From: JACMLD01 sp964245425
Lineage (GTDB): Bacteria; Bacteroidota; Bacteroidia; Chitinophagales; Chitinophagaceae
NCBI GenBank assembly: GCA_964245425.1
Contig: CAXTMV010000151.1
Coordinates: 1 to 13,558 of the forward strand
Reading direction: 5' to 3'
Length of the DNA stretch: 13,558 nucleotides
The translations under genes were made by a program, and so were the position numbers. Below the pieces are notes generated by a model, which ran no database searches, had not been told where the DNA came from, and was given only the letters and a program-made list of their open reading frames with translations. Shown in pieces: positions 1-6,395 of the stretch (position 1 is its first letter; the number at the start of each line of letters is the position of its first letter).

Positions 1-45
1 TTTATATACCATTTCCTTACGATTTATCTACAGCAGCAATTAAAA

Positions 46-309
46 TTATTGGATATTCATTTTTTTCATTAGCCCATTTTTAAATATCTTACTGTTAATT
101 GGTTCATAAATATCTTTTTCTGCCTGATTCTCAGGGAGTGCTTTAATCGGAACTAGCAAAATATAATAAGGCTCAGTATAATCAAAGTGTCTGTCAATTG
201 TAAGTCCTTTGATTTGAAAAAATTGATACCCTGTTCGCTTCAAATCATCAAGCGTTTTTTGTGTATAATTTACAGTTCCTCCCAAAACTTCTTTTAGTCC
301 TTTTCTCAT
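46..309 (-). CDS. Small hypothetical protein (87 aa from ATG)
   Basis: I do not recognise this protein. It is soluble-looking, with no signal peptide or membrane segment. It has a lysine-rich amphipathic start and a tyrosine-rich middle (residues EPYYILLVPIK), and ends in KKMNIQ at a TAA. The composition reads as a real protein. The first ATG is at 309. The frame stays open to 369, where a TTG lies directly behind an in-frame TAA at 370-372. The extra 20 residues (around FNEKLDEQIVKFYN) also look protein-like, so the gene may use TTG or may be truncated at its 5' end. It lies downstream of the fasciclin gene on the same strand, but a hairpin at 401-440 separates them, so cotranscription is doubtful. 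No function is proposed. Confidence 0.5.
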   Translation of the reverse strand: MRKGLKEVLGGTVNYTQKTLDDLKRTGYQFFQIKGLTIDRHFDYTEPYYILLVPIKALPENQAEKDIYEPINSKIFKNGLMKKMNIQ

Positions 310-400
310 ATTGTAGAATTTAACAATTTGCTCATCTAGTTTTTCATTGAAGCAAAGCAGAATAAACAATTAGTGTCCTAGATCAAATATTTTTTATAAA

Positions 401-440
401 TATGGAGCACTCAACGGCCTTTGCCGTTAAATGCTCCATA
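401..440 (-). terminator. Hairpin terminator behind the fasciclin gene
   Basis: A near-perfect inverted repeat starts 30 bases past the fasciclin stop codon. The outer arms TATGGAGCA (401-409) and TGCTCCATA (432-440) pair over 9 bp. The inner arms AACGGC (413-418) and GCCGTT (423-428) pair over 6 bp, with a 4-base loop and a small 3x3 internal bulge. On the minus strand the hairpin is followed by TTTATAAAAAATATTT, an AT-rich but interrupted tract. It is best read as the fasciclin transcript terminator. An RNA-stability hairpin is also possible. Confidence 0.65.
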
Positions 441-469
441 GTAAGTTGCGAAAATTTAGTTATTTCGTT

Positions 470-988
470 TTATTTTGGCATCAACACAGCGTCGATTACA
501 TGAATGACACCATTGCTTGCCTTCAAATCTGTTGTAACTACTATTGCTTTACCGCCATTTTCGTCGGTTAAAACCACCTTGCCATTTTCAATAGAAGCAG
601 TAAGCGTCCCTCCCGCAACTGTTGTTAATGAAGTTTTTCCATTTCCTTTTGCAATTGCAGCTAGTATCTGTTTTGCATCCAGATTTCCTGCCACTACGTG
701 ATAAGTTAATATGCCGGACAATTTAGACTTGTTTTCCGGTTTTAATAAAGTATCAACGGTGCCGGCAGGCAACTTTGAAAAGGCTGCATTAGTCGGCGCA
801 AATACAGTAAAAGGCCCACTACCTTTAAGCGTAGTTACCAAATCTGCGGCTTTGACAGCTGCGACCAGAGTTGTATGAGCTTTTGAACCAGCCGCAACAT
901 CTACGATATCACCGGAAGTTTGCGCGAATGCATTTACGGCAATTAGGCTAAAACCAACAAGAAGAGACTTTACTTTTAGTAATTTCAT
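470..988 (-). CDS. Secreted fasciclin (FAS1) domain protein
   Basis: This 172-residue protein is a signal peptide plus one FAS1 domain. Residues 1-22 (MKLLKVKSLLVGFSLIAVNA, then FA) form a typical Sec signal, with cleavage expected before Gln23. The FAS1 domain spans about 37-171. It has the H1 box GPFTVFAPTNAAF at 58-70, the central Tyr-His pair at 96-97 (LTYHVV), and the H2 box GVIHVIDAVLMP at 160-171 that closes the domain. FAS1 proteins are extracellular or periplasmic adhesion-type proteins; in Bacteroidota their exact role is mostly unknown. The frame extends upstream to 1021, but the ATG at 988 is preferred because it puts the signal peptide at the N-terminus and is preceded by an A-rich tract. 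The gene appears to be monocistronic and ends at the 401-440 hairpin. The family call is secure; the biological role is not. Confidence 0.92.
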   Translation of the reverse strand: MKLLKVKSLLVGFSLIAVNAFAQTSGDIVDVAAGSKAHTTLVAAVKAADLVTTLKGSGPFTVFAPTNAAFSKLPAGTVDTLLKPENKSKLSGILTYHVVAGNLDAKQILAAIAKGNGKTSLTTVAGGTLTASIENGKVVLTDENGGKAIVVTTDLKASNGVIHVIDAVLMPK

Positions 989-1602
989 AACTTTTTTTTT
1001 GATAGATGAAAAAATGACCATACCTAGATGAAGTTTTGTTTAACTTTTCAGGACAATTTATTAAACGTTTTGTTTGATTAAAAGGTTCGCAATACATATA
1101 ATAAAATAACTCCCCTTCGATTTTAAGTAAGGCTGTCATATTTCAACCCATCATGGTTAATGAGTTATCATCACCAATTGTCATTCAAATTTTATGATGG
1201 ATGATGTTGTTTAAACACCGTTTCTTTAATTAACTTCTGGATATCTTGCTTACATAAATCAGAGGGTTCGAACATGTCAATGCATAAAATATGCGCTTTT
1301 GGCCAGCTGCTATATTAATGTAATTGCATAACGTGTTATAATAATCATGCTATAAATTTCGATGCCATATCCCATAGAAATGTAAACAATTCGTGAAAGA
1401 AAGGTGTAGCTTAGCGTTATACATCTTTCGATGAAATAACAAAAAGTCCGAAGCAAAAATTCTTTTCTATTTCACCCCTACGGCATTAAATCACAGTTGA
1501 TTACGTAACAAACATAACAGTGATCTTGACTGGAAAACAACTCAAAGCTAGAATTGAATGCTGAGATAATTCACCCAAATAAGTTGCAATTCTGAACTTG
1601 TT
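989..1602. other. Gene-poor spacer upstream of the fasciclin gene
   Basis: No convincing gene is seen in about 610 bases. The fasciclin promoter should lie here, but I found no exact Bacteroidota -7 element (TAnnTTTG) on the minus strand. On the minus strand, 1192-1275 encodes a 27-residue frame starting MFEPSDLCKQDIQKLI and ending at TAA. The frame is open for about 12 codons further upstream. It could be a very small gene or the tail of a lost gene, and nothing decides between these. Confidence 0.4.
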
Positions 1603-1836
1603 TTGGTTTTTTGCTCTCGTTTATCCCCGGCTGATGTTGCCCGGCTTCCAGCCGATCGCGGCATTAAAAGGAAAATTATTGAAGAACAGAATTTGTGGAT
1701 TTTTTGTAAAAAAGATTTTAGTGATAGGGCAGTTTTATTTGGCGGGTGCCGATCTCCGGCATCCTGGTTAATATCGACCAGATGCGGTATTCAAAAGTCC
1801 CGGCCTCGTTTTACAAAGCCGGTGCTGAAATTTTAG
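1603..1836. other. GC-richer patch with short inverted repeats
   Basis: This stretch contrasts with its AT-rich flanks. It contains several CCGGC/GCCGG blocks and short hairpins, for example GGTGCCG (1745-1751) against CGGCATCC (1757-1764) with one bulge, and CCGGC (1800-1804) against GCCGG (1818-1822). Just downstream, GCAAATCT (1848-1855) pairs with AGATTTGC (1872-1879). A 77-codon plus-strand frame runs through it, but it is rich in Arg, Cys and Ser and does not resemble a known protein. The patch may be a remnant of foreign DNA or of a gene, or the structured leader of the hydrolase gene starting at 1959. Confidence 0.3.
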
Positions 1837-1958
1837 AGCTGTCATAAGCAAATCTACCGGCAAAACAAGAAAGATTTGCTCCGCAACAGTCTTAATCTGT
1901 AAGCACAAAAAAGTTAAATAATTATTGCTAATATTACAGCTAATCAAGCAAATAAATC

Positions 1959-3935
1959 ATGCGGATATTTGTCTACATTGTTGCATTCGTATTATTATTC
2001 TGGAAAGTCAATGCACAGCAAAACAACTCAATTGCCATTAGGCGTGTACCAGCATTAGGTATTAAATTGAATACCAATGATGAACTTGAATTAAAACAAG
2101 GTCTAAGCGACCTTTCTGATGCGATTGTCCTATTGAATAAAAGGCATGATGCCCTTACTAAAGATCTGATTCCCGACGTGCTTATTTTTTATAAAGCCGT
2201 AAACTATGCTTTGAGTTATGGCGAATTTTTCAGCTTGAAAGACGTAATCTCAGCCAAAGAATTGTTGAAATCAGGCCAGCAGCGCGCTATGGATCTACTT
2301 GCAGGAATCGCGCCATGGACAACCGCCAAGGGAGAAGTAATAAGAGGTTATATTTCCCGGATAGATAGCTCCGTTCAACCATATGGCCTTAGCATACCCG
2401 AAAATTACGATAGTGGTGGGAATGGATTCCGACTCTCGCTTTGGTTTCATGGAAGAGGTGAAAACTTGTCGGAGGTTAATTTTATAGCGAACGGGAAGGG
2501 ATTTTTTCCGAAGATGCCCGCCATGAAAAATACGATTATGCTATATCCGTACGGGAGATATTGTAATGGTTTTAAATTTGCGGGGGAAGTAGATGTGCAA
2601 GAAGCCATGGAAAGCATGAAAAAGCATTACAAAATCAATGAAAATGAAATATTCAACAGGGGATTTTCTATGGGGGGAGCTGCTGTTTGGCAATTTGCTG
2701 TCCATTATCCGGATTTGTGGCTTGCGGCCAATCCAGGCGCAGGATTTGCAGAAACAACCGAATTTTTGTTGTTAGATAAAGACACACTTCGGCCTGCCTG
2801 GTACGAACAGAAACTATTGCATTTGTACGACTGTACAGATTATGCAAGTAACCTTTTCAATCTTCCTGTCGTCGCATATAATGGGGATAAAGATCTGCAG
2901 AAACAGGCCGCTGATATTATGGAAAAGACAATGAGAAAAGAAGGTATTTCACTTCCGCGCATAATTGGCTTTAATACAGGTCACGCATATGAACCGTCGG
3001 CTGCCAGAGCAGTAGACAGTTTTCTTGAAATACAAGCTATTAAAGGAAAAGCAAAAGTTCCAGCGAAGCTGCACTTTACAACTTATACGCTCAAGTATAA
3101 CAAAATGTACTGGTTGACTTTGGACGCACTCAGCAAACATTGGCAGAAGGCACGGCTGGATGGTTCTATTATTGATCAAACCATATGCCTACAAACCCGG
3201 AATATAACTGCCTTTAGCATCGATGTTATTAAAGTGTCCGGTTTGATTGACATTACAAAACCATTCTTCGTAAAAATAAATGGCGCTTCTATTAGCATCA
3301 AACCTTATGCAAATAGTAATTACTTACATTTTCATTTGGAACAAAACCGATGGCTATCAGGAGGCATAAAACAGCTGTCAGTAAAAAAACATAATCTGCA
3401 GGGTCCGATTGATGACGCGTTTATGTCTTCTTTTATTATAGTGAAGCCCAGTGGTCAAAGCAGCAATAAATTATTTGACAGTTGGTCAAGGTCAGAGATG
3501 GACAGGTTCATCATTCAATGGCGAAGACAATTTCGCGGAGATGCAATAATAAAAAACGATGTTGATATCAAAAAAAGCGACTTAACTGCAAATCTAATTG
3601 TATTCGGGGATGGAGAGAGTAACAAATTTCTTGCAACAGTTAAAAAAAAATTACCCATTTCATGGAATTCAAATGTTATCCAGGTAGGCAACACAAGATT
3701 TAGTTCAAAAACACATGGATTGATAATGATCTATCCGAACCCTTTGAATCCGGAAAAATATATAGTCGTTAATAGCGGTTTTACCTTCAGGGAAAAATCA
3801 TTTCTCAACAATGCAAGGCAAATTCCCATGTTACCAGATTGGGCGATTATTAATCTAAATTCACCCTCCGGCCCTGCGTACCCGGGCAATGTAACCATGG
3901 CAGGTTTTTTTGGAGAGCATTGGGAGATTAAATAA
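1959..3935 (+). CDS. Secreted alpha/beta-hydrolase (esterase/peptidase-like), two-part
   Basis: This 658-residue protein is probably exported. Residues 1-19 (MRIFVYIVAFVLLFWKVNA) form a signal peptide. Residues about 125-355 are an alpha/beta-hydrolase core. The oxyanion loop is WFHGRGE (162-168), the nucleophile elbow is GFSMGG (235-240) with Ser237, a likely acid is Asp310 or Asp312 in YNGDKD (307-312), and the likely catalytic His342 is in GHAYEP. This layout fits prolyl-oligopeptidase-like or PHB-depolymerase-like esterases, often annotated as peptidases in Bacteroidota; carbohydrate esterase activity is equally possible. Residues about 370-658 form a separate C-terminal part that I cannot assign. 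It contains KPSGQSSNKLFDSW (496-509) and ends near GFFGEHWEIK. The frame is intact over almost 2 kb. The gene stands alone: nothing intact follows for over 2 kb. A product acting on plant or microbial polymers would fit the SusC/SusD locus, but that link is speculation. Confidence 0.85.
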   Translation: MRIFVYIVAFVLLFWKVNAQQNNSIAIRRVPALGIKLNTNDELELKQGLSDLSDAIVLLNKRHDALTKDLIPDVLIFYKAVNYALSYGEFFSLKDVISAKELLKSGQQRAMDLLAGIAPWTTAKGEVIRGYISRIDSSVQPYGLSIPENYDSGGNGFRLSLWFHGRGENLSEVNFIANGKGFFPKMPAMKNTIMLYPYGRYCNGFKFAGEVDVQEAMESMKKHYKINENEIFNRGFSMGGAAVWQFAVHYPDLWLAANPGAGFAETTEFLLLDKDTLRPAWYEQKLLHLYDCTDYASNLFNLPVVAYNGDKDLQKQAADIMEKTMRKEGISLPRIIGFNTGHAYEPSAARAVDSFLEIQAIKGKAKVPAKLHFTTYTLKYNKMYWLTLDALSKHWQKARLDGSIIDQTICLQTRNITAFSIDVIKVSGLIDITKPFFVKINGASISIKPYANSNYLHFHLEQNRWLSGGIKQLSVKKHNLQGPIDDAFMSSFIIVKPSGQSSNKLFDSWSRSEMDRFIIQWRRQFRGDAIIKNDVDIKKSDLTANLIVFGDGESNKFLATVKKKLPISWNSNVIQVGNTRFSSKTHGLIMIYPNPLNPEKYIVVNSGFTFREKSFLNNARQIPMLPDWAIINLNSPSGPAYPGNVTMAGFFGEHWEIK

Positions 3936-4417
3936 CTTAAATGCAAAGGCTTACGAATGTGGCCCATTTTCAATCCGCAGCAATGAAAAGGCTCTGAAAG
4001 GCCGAAGACATCTATGGAAAAAATATCAGGATCGCCAACGGTTTGCTTGAAAGGCTTAGAACGGCTACATTCAGCGATGCTTCTTAATGCCGAGCTTAAA
4101 GGTGATGCCCGTTTTTACGGGCTCGTCCTTATCAGCAAATATACTATTACAGAATCATTCCAGTGATAAACCATTGTTATGGCCTTAATGTAGTTTATTC
4201 AGCTTCAAAAGTAAATAATGAAGATTTATTAGCTTTAATGTAAAAGATCTTGAGAATGCATCACTGCTTTTAACTGGCAAATTCATGACGCCGGCCGCGC
4301 CCCTGAAATTGCGTTTCTTAAATAGATGTGTATAAAAGATTGGTGAATTGTTAAAACATTCATCAATTTCACAAGTACAATATTAAATTTTTCGCAACAA
4401 TGGAATTTTTTTGTTTA
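3936..4417. other. Spacer with possible gene fragments and a small hairpin
   Basis: No intact gene is seen. A perfect 6-bp hairpin, GCCCGT-TTTT-ACGGGC, sits at 4107-4122. It has no good T-tract on either side, so its role as the hydrolase terminator is doubtful. Around 4005-4166, protein-like stretches occur on the plus strand in two frames (NIRIANGLLERLRTATFSDA, then NAELKGDARFYGLVLISK) and on the minus strand (DEPVKTGITFKLGIKKHR). This suggests decayed coding DNA of unknown strand and identity. The remainder is AT-rich with no signal. Confidence 0.35.
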
Positions 4418-4540
4418 ATAAGACAGGTTTGCGGTTTCCATTCTTCCTCCTATCGTAGCGGTGCCGCCTCTATGATTTTAGACAATGGCAGCGACATGGA
4501 CAGGCTCGTTAATAATCTCAACCTGCCGGCTTTCATCTAT
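4418..4540 (-). pseudogene. Possible fragment of GyrI-like effector domain (AraC-type)
   Basis: One minus-strand frame reads DESRQVEIINEPVHVAAIV, then an in-frame TAA (4478-4480), then NHRGGTATIGGRMETANLS up to a TAA at 4415-4417. The order V-E-I-x-x-x-P-x-x-V-A-A-I followed by H-R-G-x-x-x-x-I-G resembles the start of the GyrI-like small-molecule-binding domain found alone or at the C-terminus of AraC-type regulators. I could not find a helix-turn-helix part upstream. The call rests on recalled family patterns and a short match. A 49-codon plus-strand frame covers the same DNA (4400-4549) and is the less convincing reading. Confidence 0.3.
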
Positions 4541-4786
4541 AAAATGTAATAAATAAAAAAACAGCCAATCACTATCCGCAGGTAACACGTGAAGAAAAGG
4601 GTTTAGATATCCAAAATATCAAACAAAAAATAACTATTCGCGTAAGGGGAACAAAAATATCTTAGTAGCAAACCACTTGTTTTCAATCCACCGTTTCACG
4701 TGCGATCCGTTCTCAACACCGGTAAGAACCTGCTGATGGCATGAACCAGAAACAAATAAAATAAAAGCGTATCAAATAAGATAATC
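4541..4786. other. Spacer between gene fragments
   Basis: No gene is seen in this AT-rich stretch. It carries two copies of the palindrome CACGTG flanked as CACGTGAA and TTCACGTG, about 100 bases apart. They form a widely spaced 8-bp inverted repeat that could be chance. Confidence 0.3.
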
Positions 4787-4894
4787 ATGAAAACTGGCGA
4801 TTTTGACAAGTAAGAAAAAATCAGTTTTTTAGGTAAAGCAACTTCTTCAAAGGAAATGGAAAGCAGGCTTAGGCGCTACTTAAAAATTGAATGA
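4787..4894 (+). pseudogene. Possible fragment of ABM-type monooxygenase
   Basis: From ATG 4787 the frame reads MKTGDFDK, an in-frame TAA at 4811-4813, then EKISFLGKATSSKEMESRLR and RYLKIE, stopping at TGA 4892-4894. The piece I-S-x-L-G-K-A followed by a charged amphipathic helix (KEMESRLRRYL) resembles the first strand and helix of antibiotic-biosynthesis-monooxygenase (ABM) ferredoxin-like domains (about 95 residues). Only the first third could be present. Such genes often sit near quinone reductases, and a broken quinone oxidoreductase follows at 5082, which mildly supports the call. A chance match cannot be excluded. Confidence 0.25.
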
Positions 4895-5081
4895 TTTAGA
4901 TAGCCGACTGCTTAAAATTTTTTTTAAAATTAATCATTTCATTGCAATTCTTGTATTTTACTTAAATCCCCTGTAAAGTTGTCATATTAACCTACCTTAA
5001 TAACTATCAATAAAAAAGTTTATAAAGTCCTAAATTGAAACCGCTCCGCTTGCAATGGATAGCCTGGTAAATCATAGATCT

Positions 5082-5802
5082 GGTCGTGGGGAAATATGTT
5101 TAATCCAAGTCGTAGAAAAGGTGCTTGAAAGTGGTTTTTTAGGGGTACACCGGTGGTAATATTTCAAGGTTTGGTATTACATGCAAATGCCGAACAGCAT
5201 CATTTCAATCATTATATAAGTTTAGTTTTTTGGTGAATTAATCGTAGTTGATATCGATGCGGCCTAAGGAAAATATCCATCGTATCATGTGGCAGTGGGA
5301 TTGAAAAAAAATATCACCCTGTGTCCATTGGCTGAGCATTTGCAATATCGCCTGCTTAAGGCAAAAAAGTTTTGCCGAAACCATGCAGGTGAACACTCAG
5401 TAGCGCTGGGATAAATGGAACGCTTTATCGCCAGGGGGATGAAAAATATCGCGGCAACTGCATCGGGCCCTAAACCGCCATCCGGACTCTTGGATATCAA
5501 CTGGAGACCTTTGCTGCAAACACCGGCTTTTCCCTAATACCTGGGTGGGCATGCCTCTATATTGACCACCCTAGCCACCATTCCACCCATTATTTCGGTG
5601 ACCATTTTCATTAAACAGAAAGCTTGGATGTATGCTACGGATTGCCACAGCGCAGTCTTGCCTCGTTTAACCAGGCTGCTGCTAAGCAGGTATTTCCCGC
5701 CTCTATACTCGTATTCATTTTATGGATGCTATCGACAATGGACGTACACAGGGTCTGTGCGTGGGTAAATGGGTATTGAAAAAAATAACCGCGAAGAAGT
5801 AA
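5082..5802 (+). pseudogene. Decayed NADPH:quinone oxidoreductase (MDR family)
   Basis: Pieces of a medium-chain dehydrogenase/reductase appear in the correct order but in changing frames. They are: GRGEICLIQVV (from 5082; compare GPGEVLIKV near the N-terminus); NISRFGI (about 5158-5178; compare NVSRFKIGD); FFGELIVVDIDAA (5226-5264; compare AEYVVVD); HAGEHSVALG, TAA 5412-5414, then MERFIARGMKNIAATASGPK (to 5474), which matches the Rossmann GGVGSVALQLA-ARGMKVIATASG region; RTLGYQ (5483-5500; compare RSLGAD); ASILTTLATIPP (about 5553-5588; compare the GG-x-LVTLA-x-PP strand); KQVFP; and FMDAIDNGRTQG-GKWVLKK (compare AF-x-x-x-x-GRxxGKIVL). The last piece ends at tandem TAATAA (5800-5805), 25 bases before a strong terminator. 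At least five frame changes, two in-frame stops and missing segments show it is dead. The family normally has about 310-330 residues and reduces quinones or enones in the cytoplasm with NADPH. No catalytic-zinc motif was seen, which fits quinone oxidoreductase rather than alcohol dehydrogenase. A start is not identifiable; traces may begin near 5030. Confidence 0.62.
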
Positions 5803-5828
5803 TAATACCTACGCGACTGAAATCCCAC

Positions 5829-5860
5829 AAAAAAAAGACAGCCCTGAAGCTGTCTTTTTT
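5829..5860. terminator. Bidirectional intrinsic terminator
   Basis: AAAAAAGACAGC (5831-5842) and GCTGTCTTTTTT (5849-5860) form a perfect 12-bp stem around the loop CCTGAA. On the plus strand the GC part is followed by six T. On the minus strand it is followed by eight T (the complement of 5829-5836). It therefore stops transcription from both sides. It lies 26 bases after the tandem stop of the plus-strand quinone oxidoreductase relic and 4 bases after a tandem TAATAA of the minus-strand relic. It probably also ends the susC-susD transcript. Confidence 0.88.
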
Positions 5861-5867
5861 GAGATTA

Positions 5868-6390
5868 TTACTGACCGGCAAACGCACGTATTTATATAAC
5901 GCATACGAATGGACTTCCTCTGTATTCGTTAATTTGTCTGCGCATACAGTGGATTTTTCGTTATTGCCTTTGTTGTGGTGAATAGCCGACAGCAAATCAT
6001 ATAAATCCTTGAGTACTAGTTTATTTTTGCCTTTTAATTTTACCTGACTCACCAGGATGGCGCCGATTCTTTCAAAATATGGAATGGCCACATCGAATTT
6101 TATCTTGCCCGAGGTTTCAGCTCCATTACCTTTTTAATGTTGGTCTCTACTTTTATAAAGGTTTCAGCAGAATTAGCAGGCCTATCAATTCCATCGAGAA
6201 ATTGTATATTACCTGATTATCAGATAGATTTTTTAGCAGGCATTTTTTCATATTTGTCGTATAGGTTTCTTTATTACTGCTGTTCCCTATGATTTCCATT
6301 TCTGAATTATCAAATGTCATTTTCTGCGGATAGATTCACGTCCCAGGGTAAAATATTTTATACAGGATAAATCGTTTCTGTCCAAAGTCG
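5868..6390 (-). pseudogene. Broken third gene of the susC-susD operon
   Basis: A coherent protein of about 165 residues can be read only by changing frame. Piece one, from about 6386, contains RNDLSCIKYFTLGRESIRRK and stops at TGA 6317-6319. Piece two starts at ATG 6320 with MTFDNSEMEIIGNSSNKET and continues past DNQVIYNFSMELIG, stopping at TAA 6153-6155. Piece three contains ANSAETFIKVETNIKKVME (about 6178-6121). Piece four contains GKIKFDVAIPYFERIGAILV and KLVLKDLYDLLSAIHHNKG (about 6118-5960). All three joins (near 6320, 6180 and 6120) are explained by loss of a single base. A further shift near 5890 would end the gene at tandem TAATAA (5870-5865), directly before the terminator. I do not recognise the family. 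It starts directly behind susD with no terminator between, so it was probably cotranscribed. Sequencing error is less likely because the 3.4-kb and 2-kb genes in the window are clean. Confidence 0.5.
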
Positions 6391-6395
6391 CATAT

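Noticed and set aside
504..701. Plus-strand frame inside the fasciclin gene
   Set aside because: Antisense shadow of a clear FAS1 coding sequence.
2949..3179. Minus-strand frame inside the hydrolase gene
   Set aside because: Antisense shadow of an intact gene; Cys-rich with no domain. The same applies to 3731-3973.
4400..4549. Plus-strand 49-codon frame ending at tandem TAATAA
   Set aside because: The minus strand of the same DNA reads as a GyrI-like domain fragment, which is more convincing; no family is suggested by the plus reading.
4589..4702. Two CACGTG palindromes as a regulator operator
   Set aside because: They are about 100 bases apart, lie among gene relics and are short enough to be chance.
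5285..5500. Minus-strand open frame of 71 codons
   Set aside because: It is antisense to the quinone oxidoreductase relic, whose plus-strand pieces match a family motif; the minus reading matches nothing.
5562..5768. Plus-strand open frame of 68 codons as an independent gene
   Set aside because: Its first part (TTLATIPP) belongs to the quinone oxidoreductase relic, and the frame then drifts out of register. It is one fragment of that pseudogene.
5729..6091. Minus-strand open frame of 120 codons as a complete gene
   Set aside because: It runs through the strong terminator at 5829-5860, and its upstream continuation lies in other frames. It is the last piece of the broken gene behind susD plus read-through.
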